From the NCBI GenBank assembly GCA_002077045.2, contig KZ111147.1, forward strand, positions 995,676 to 1,059,675: a DNA stretch of 64,000 nt, written 5' to 3'. The notes below the pieces were generated by a model, which worked only from the letters and a program-made list of their open reading frames with translations, ran no database searches and was not told the origin of the DNA. The position numbers were made by a program, and so were the translations under genes. This DNA is from Rachicladosporium sp. CCFEE 5018. Its lineage: Eukaryota > Ascomycota > Dothideomycetes > Cladosporiales > Cladosporiaceae. Of the stretch, positions 58,338 through 64,000 are shown one piece after another. Position 1 is the stretch's first letter. Every line of letters starts with the position of its first letter.

Positions 58338-61227
58338 CTATGGGTACATAAAGCTGTCTCCGCCTAATGTAGTCCCATCACTTCCTGTCCACACAGTCCC
58401 AATCGCCGCGAAGTGAGCCTCCGTCTCGAGGTCTCTCCTCACGCCATGAGCACGCTTGTGCATCGGCGCACTACGCTTAGCAGTAGCATTGCTACTAAGA
58501 CTGCCAGCGACACAATGTGAGATCCCGTTGAAGGCCGTGTCAGCGACGGTTTTCCTGTTGTGGAAGTCAGCATCATCGGTTCAGCTTCGATGCGCCCGGG
58601 ATCGTCACGTACCATACAGCCGTCTCATCCACAACCATAGCAGGCGTATAGTAGATCCTACAATCCGCCTCCTCATACACAAACTGTAAGGGCGTTTCGG
58701 ACTCATCGCCTTCACGGATTCCGTCCCTCGAATTGACCACGTAATTCGTCGCGCGGTAGAACGGCAGATTGCTATACTCGCCCAGCGCAGTCTTGTTGTA
58801 GTAGCCCGCGTTATGTAGAAGCTGCAACTGGAACGGCAACTCCACGTTCTGAAGGATGTAGTCCCATGGGAAATCATTCGTACCCTTCACGCCGCCGACG
58901 GCTTGAATAATCTCCCTGTTAGGCCGGCCGCCGAGCGCGATAGTCTTGATGCCCGCTTGCTGGCGCATGAGTTCGGAGAAGATAGTGCAGGTACTCGCGC
59001 AGTAGCCATCATACACCACGACCACATTCTCGGCCAGAAAAGGCTGGGTAGTGATGTTCGAGCGGTTCAAGTAGCCACTGACGTAGATCCCGCCGCTGTT
59101 GTCAGGCGTAAGCACATCGCTAAGATTCCAGCGAATGATGCTAGTGAAGTTGTCTGGCTCCGGGCCGTAGGCGTGAGGTCCAAACTTCTCGGCCCAGGAG
59201 TCGAAGGGCTCGTAATTGATGTCTGCGTCTGTGCGGTAGTTGAAGGCTGAGCTGACGATGTCTTGGACTGTCTGGTTCGTGCTCAGGCTCCGTGGTACCA
59301 GGGCTGAGTAGGCGCTTACTTCCTGTCCGATGAGATCAAAGGCTTCGTGGGCGCGGAAGCGGGTGCCGCCGTAGGGCAGTATGTGCGGGAATAGTTGCTT
59401 GAAGAGGTCGTAGCCTTGCAGGATAGTGCCACCGCCGTTGGCGGAGACGTCGATGATGAGCTTTGTTTTGTTCTCGGCGAGAGCACGGTTGATGAGGTAG
59501 GTGTTGACGGACTGGAAGGGGATCTCGTCTGAGGTAGTGCCGACGAACGATGGGACTGATAAGACTGCGACATCATCGTAGCCTTCGCCGTCCAGGAAGT
59601 AGCCAGAGTTCAGGTTGGCCTTCTCGCGGATGATGGGAGATGGATAGCCTGGCGCTGGGATCGTGGTAGCAGCTGCGGAAGTGGTGGACGTAGATGCGGC
59701 AGTTGTCGTCACGATCGACGAAGACGAAGATGTCGATGTGGCGAATTGCTCGACAGGTTGCGGCTGGCCTGGCGGAGGGATGAAGTACTTCTGATAGATG
59801 TCCTCGCCCGTGTTGATGCCAGCAAATGACGGCAGGATTACGCGTGCGAAGTTCTCAGTGGTCACGCTGGTGCCGTTGGCGAACGTGAGCTTGGTATTTG
59901 GCCCAGGGTAGACACGAGCACCTCGCCCACCACCTGAGAACGTGCCAGTGCCGGTACCACCAGATCCAAGCGAGACTTGTGCGAGCGTATAGAACAGGTT
60001 GTTCCATAACGCATCGCGATCCTGCAGACTGCCATACTGCGACCAATTGAGCAGGAAGTCAGTGCTGTTCTGATCATTGATCTCGACCAGCGGTGATGGT
60101 GTGTAGGTGATGTTGCCGAAGCTTGAGGCGAGTACATCTGAGTACGCATATACTTCGGGAATCGCGAGACCATCGACAGAGACGGATACCAGTGGTGTTC
60201 GTCGGCCAAAGGAGAATACAGCGGTCACGCTGTCAGGATAGTATACAAAGTGACCATCATGCGCGACTTGAAATAGCTCGTAGACGTCAAAGCCAAATGC
60301 GTACTCATATGGGTAGGCGTTGGCTTTGGCAGACTCGTAGATTCGATCGAAGTTCGCGTAAAAGTCATATGGTCCTTGTACTTTGGCAGCGTACTCAGCT
60401 GGAGGCGACTTGAGATACTCGATCGTTGTTTGCCAGTTGAGATACGGGCGAAGAGAGTCCATCAAAGTGACTGCTGCGGAGCTGTTGAACGGGATGCTGG
60501 TTACGCACTCGTATGCGAGTGACGCTGGGACCTGTGCCGGTATCAGTACTGAGGTTCGGGGGATCTCCGCTTGTGGGATTGCTCACTGTAGGTACAGCCA
60601 CTGTCCCTGTAGCACGCGAAGCAGCAACTAGTGACGAGACTCGACCACAGGCTGCAAGCGAAGTCGTGCCATTGCCTGCACGCGAAGTGGCGGACAAAGT
60701 GGCCGAAGTGACGGAAGCGCTAGTAACGGTAGCTGTCGGTGTGCCGGCTGGTGGCGACGTCGAGCCAGGGTGATAAGAAGATTCAGGTACCCATGAGTGC
60801 CCTGACCATGTTGGCTTGGGGTAGGCAGGCGTGTAGACTGAGGGCTTCTGCCTACAGAGTCGTTAGCTTACTGAATTGGTAACAGGTCTGCGTCTCGAGA
60901 TCTCTGTCCCGTTGGGCACGTTGCTGGCGATGTAGCTGGGACATGATTATGTCGCTTGGCTTGCTGGTAGGAGGTCGCCGTCATGAATGTGGCGACCTCA
61001 GCAGATGGGACGGTTTCTCCTAGGTTGTAGATCTTGCATTGCCTGCCGTTGGAGTGGTGGTCTGTGTACGCAAGAGGGTTCGGGATTTTTGGGAGGACCA
61101 GATTCGAAGGATCTACGTACCATCCTGGCGGTTTGTGGTGGCCGAAGTTCCAGTTGGGCTTCCAAGCACCGAAAGGTGAAGCTGCGGCACTCGCTACAAG
61201 AGCGCTGCTAAGGAAGAGGATGTGCAT
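58338..61227 (-). CDS. Secreted peptidase S41 family protein, copy B
   Basis: Exons are 60920-61227, 60587-60851, 58613-60531 and 58338-58554, 902 aa as in copy A. The last intron is 58 nt (GTACGT donor, TGCTGAC branch, CAACAG acceptor) and contains an in-frame stop, so splicing is needed here; this confirms the intron in copy A. The nucleophile motif YDGYCASTC is intact. Identity with copy A is high in the catalytic core and lower in the signal peptide and Ser/Thr linker. Confidence 0.8.
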
Positions 61228-62100
61228 AACTGATCAGGTGATGCCGATGACCAAGACACGCAGCAGAATAAGAAGGCGAAGATCAACAGAGAGGCTTCAG
61301 TACCTACTTATGATCATCAAGCTTTCAATGCTTCCCAGTCAAATACTTCCCTGCTCGACTGTATACTCCCTCGTCATAGAGCCGCAAAAGGCAGGCGATC
61401 AAAATGCTTTGGCCCGCAATCTGATCAACTGTGGTGGTCCTGCAGTAGCTGTACGCTACGTTAGGGACCTGCATCCATCCATCGGTGTCTCCTGCAGTGC
61501 CCGCACCAGAGCAGAGGTAATTGGAAGTCATAGTGCCGGACTTGTCTCCATCGGGCAGGCAGTAAAGATATCGTTGCATCTACATCAATGGTTGACTTTG
61601 CGGATAGCCGGCAAGAGACAAGGATTGGAATTGGTGCTTGACGATCGTTAAAGGATGTCGTGTGAATGGTGGAAAAGCAGGTGAACCACCGACTCAATGG
61701 TCATCGGGCGAACTGGTCGTACTGAGGACGTGTCATGCGAACACGCGATTGTACACAGTAGGTGTCGAGGCACGTTGGAAGGACAGAGATCTGCAGTGCG
61801 GCACAACTGCCTTGGCGTAGCTTGTAATCGCTAGCTCGATGTCGTCAGAGCATGGGAGAGGCATTGTCTGCACTGCTTGACTTTGGAATCCATTGAAGGT
61901 ACGAGGATATGTATACGAGGCAATGTGCTGCTGAGCGCGAAGGTTGTCCTTTGTCGTCGGCAGGGGCATCGGTGGCAAGTGCGGCGATGAAGCTCGCTTG
62001 GCCGAGAAGGCATGTCGATTGCGAGGTGCATACTACAGCCGGCGCAATCGACATCCGCGTATCGCACGACAAGGGAGGGTAGTGCACCCTCTTATACCGA
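61228..62100. other. Divergent intergenic region S41 / FMP30-like gene, copy B
   Basis: Counterpart of 22116-22995 with moderate divergence; no gene supported. Confidence 0.5.
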
Positions 62101-63362
62101 ATGTCTTCCCTTCGCAGCAGAATCTCACCAATCACCCATCGCATCATAACATACAGGGCGATGTCCACGGCAGCACGAAGTCCCGTCAAGGTACAGCAAA
62201 TCGCATCACCAGCTCCGAAGCTCTCAGCCGACAAGAGCCACCACGTTGGCAATCCACGAACAGCTTTCACGAATCCCTGGCCCTCAGCAGGCGCGAAAGC
62301 AGGTCTAGGCGAGATCTTCTCGTTGCGATTTGGTAGTGGTCACCCGGAGAGAAAGTTCGTGCCCGTCCCGCAAGGTCCCAATGGCGGTCGATCGCAAGAG
62401 CTAGTACGCGTAGTAAAACCAGACTGGGGCGCCAAAACCTCTTCGAAACTCCGCACAACATGGTTAGGTCACGCAGGCTTCATGGTGGAAACTCCAACAC
62501 CCAAAGGCGCAGACCGGGGAATTCGCGTGCTTTTCGATCCAGTCTTCAGTGAACGAACAAGTCCCTCCCAACTGTTTGGTCCGAAACGCTACAGCCCGCC
62601 ACCCTGCACGCTAGAAGAGCTGCCCATACCAGACATCATCTGTATCTCGCACAATCACTACGACCACCTAGACTTCGCGACCGTCGCCTCCCTCTGGAAA
62701 CGCAGCAACGGCAGCATCCACTTCATCACACCCCTCGGCACGAAACCCTGGTTCGAGACGCACCTCTCAGTCCCAGCATCCCAGATCTCAGACCCAGATT
62801 GGTGGGATAGCTACACCATCACCCTCCCCTCCTCCAACGATGGCGTCAAAATCACAGCAACCCCAGCACAACACACCTCCGGCCGCACGATCTCAGACAA
62901 AGACAAATCGCTCTGGTGCGGCTATGCACTTCACCACACCCCCTCAAAAAGTCACTGTACTTCGCAGGTGACACAGCATACCAAGCGCAGGCTTCCCCTT
63001 CGCCTTGCCCAGCTTTCAAGCAAGTAGGCCAGACGCTCGGTCCTTTCGATCTCGCGCTACTGCCAATCGGGCTCATGACGCCAGCGAGCTTCATGGGCGG
63101 TGTGCATGCGACGCCGGAGCAGAGTCTGATCATACATGGCGAGGTGAAAGCGCAGCTGAGTATTGGGATGCACTACGGGACTGTGCGAGGAGGGCTTTCA
63201 GGGCAGTTCGAAGCGGTGACGGATCCGCCAAGGAGGTGGAGGGCGGCTGCGATGAAGGCGAATTTGTGGGCTGGGGGAGGGGTGGAGGGAGATGGAGAGG
63301 CGATAGATGTGGCTGGTGGGGGAGTGGGGCTTTGTAACATAGGGGAGACTGTATCGGTGTAA
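62101..63362 (+). pseudogene. FMP30: FMP30-like metallo-hydrolase with a 1-nt frameshift, copy B
   Basis: The frame matches copy A for about 282 codons, then shifts at the A-run 62946-62950, where copy A reads AAAGAAG and this copy reads AAAAAG. The shifted frame ends at 63027, giving 308 aa. The remainder (FAGDTAYQAQ, MHYGTVRGG and the Gly-rich end) continues intact in another frame to 63362. The truncated product keeps HNHYDHLD and PAQHTSG but loses the bridging aspartate of GDT and the last histidine ligand, so it should be inactive. The well-kept downstream frame suggests a recent mutation or a base-calling error in the homopolymer. Confidence 0.8.
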
Positions 63363-63404
63363 CCTGCAATTACTCTTCAGGACCGGTCTCGTGACAGCAC
63401 GCTA

Positions 63405-64000
63405 CTACGCCAACTTGACCCTCATCGGCATCCCCTCCCTCGGCTTCGCAGTCCCCACTAGCACCGGATACGCCTCATCGCCCAGCAACTCCTGCGTTCC
63501 CTCGCGGTACTTCGGATCTTTGCCATACATCGTGCCGTCTCCCGCCATCTGGTCCACAGCATCAAACGCAGCTGTGAACTCGAATTGCCTGACAACCAAT
63601 GCTAGCGCAACTCGAGATTCGATCATCGCCAGGTCTTGCCCGATACAGTTCCTGATACCACGTTCGAAAGGTCGCCAGTAGGCTTCTGGCAGGGTTGAGG
63701 AGTTTTCGGGCAAAAAGCGGTCAGGGTTGAAGGTGTTGACTGTGGGTCCCCAGACTTCCGGATCGCGGTGCATGGACCAGTGCAGCAGCCAGAGCATCAT
63801 ATCTGGCACCATGATAAGCGGCTCACCAGTCTTGGGATCCGTGAGATGCGTTTGCGAGTCTGCGGATCGGATGGAAGAGGCTGCAGGATTCAGGCGGAGG
63901 ACTTCTTTGATGACTGCTGTGGTGTAGGGCAGCTTGGAGATGAGGTACGGATCGCGTTTAAGAGCTTCTTCGGTGCTGTCGATGGGGCCAAGGACGGTGT
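63405..64000 (-). CDS. Cytochrome P450, C-terminal part, continuing past the window (copy B)
   Basis: About 197 codons are visible and the frame is open to the right edge. It contains everything seen in copy A plus the preceding segment LGPIDSTEEALKRDPYLISK that copy A loses at its gap. ExxR (KEVLRLNP), FNPDRFLPE and FERGIRNCIGQDLA are present. The C-terminus ends KLA where copy A has KLAA. Confidence 0.92.
   Translation of the reverse strand, partial: TVLGPIDSTEEALKRDPYLISKLPYTTAVIKEVLRLNPAASSIRSADSQTHLTDPKTGEPLIMVPDMMLWLLHWSMHRDPEVWGPTVNTFNPDRFLPENSSTLPEAYWRPFERGIRNCIGQDLAMIESRVALALVVRQFEFTAAFDAVDQMAGDGTMYGKDPKYREGTQELLGDEAYPVLVGTAKPREGMPMRVKLA

Larger units (their letters stand above)
38086..64000. 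repeat. Large duplicated block, copy B
   Basis: This is the head-to-tail counterpart of 1-24839. Gene order and strand are the same; the exceptions are the DUF3433/GPI protein insertion (54233-58337) and the continuation of the P450 gene past the point where copy A ends in N. It extends to the window edge. Confidence 0.95.

Overview
The window is nuclear DNA of a filamentous ascomycete fungus. Genes are compact and lie on both strands. Introns are short (about 50-120 nt) with GTRNGT donors, CTAAC/CTGAC branch sites and YAG acceptors. The encoded proteins (Sth1-type remodeller, AP-2 mu, PBN1, WHIM1 protein, DUF3433 protein, S41 peptidase, FMP30-like hydrolase) look like those of Dothideomycetes. 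The window holds two diverged copies of one gene block. A duplicated, possibly hybrid black yeast such as Hortaea werneckii would explain this, but the species is an inference. I saw no tRNA, rRNA or intact transposon.

Layout. Copy A runs from 1 to 24839: BUD31 (cut by the window edge), NDUFA6-like complex I subunit, RPC19, HIS3, STH1, RPL2, WHIM1 protein, F-box protein, cyclin H, S41 peptidase, FMP30-like hydrolase and the 3' part of a P450 gene. A gap of exactly 100 N follows (24840-24939). The single-copy segment 24940-38085 holds the 3' end of an FAD oxidoreductase, PBN1, a tiny V-ATPase subunit f gene, AP-2 mu, an uncharacterised protein, a coiled-coil protein, a WRN-type exonuclease with an HRDC-like tail, and the 3' end of an intact BUD31. 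Copy B (38086-64000) then repeats copy A head to tail in the same order and orientation and runs past the P450 break.

The copies are not uniform. From 1 to 5837 (38086-43922) I found no difference and no indel. From 5838, inside STH1, substitutions begin at about 1-2 percent in coding DNA and intergenic DNA diverges more. Between cyclin H and the S41 gene the copies are unrelated: A has about 3 kb of gene-poor DNA with a dispersed repeat, while B has a DUF3433 membrane protein gene (with one in-frame TGA) and a GPI-anchored cysteine-rich surface protein gene. Copy B of the FMP30-like gene has a 1-nt deletion.

Most genes are housekeeping: splicing (BUD31), respiration (NDUFA6), transcription (RPC19, cyclin H), chromatin (STH1, WHIM1 protein), histidine synthesis, translation (RPL2), endocytosis (AP-2 mu), GPI-anchor synthesis (PBN1) and vacuolar acidification. 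They do not form one pathway. The simplest reading of the tandem layout is that a homeologous or allelic contig (1-24839) was scaffolded beside its partner, because the N gap joins two half-genes. A real tandem segmental duplication is not excluded. Exon coordinates are read by eye from splice signals and family alignment in memory; no search or alignment was run.
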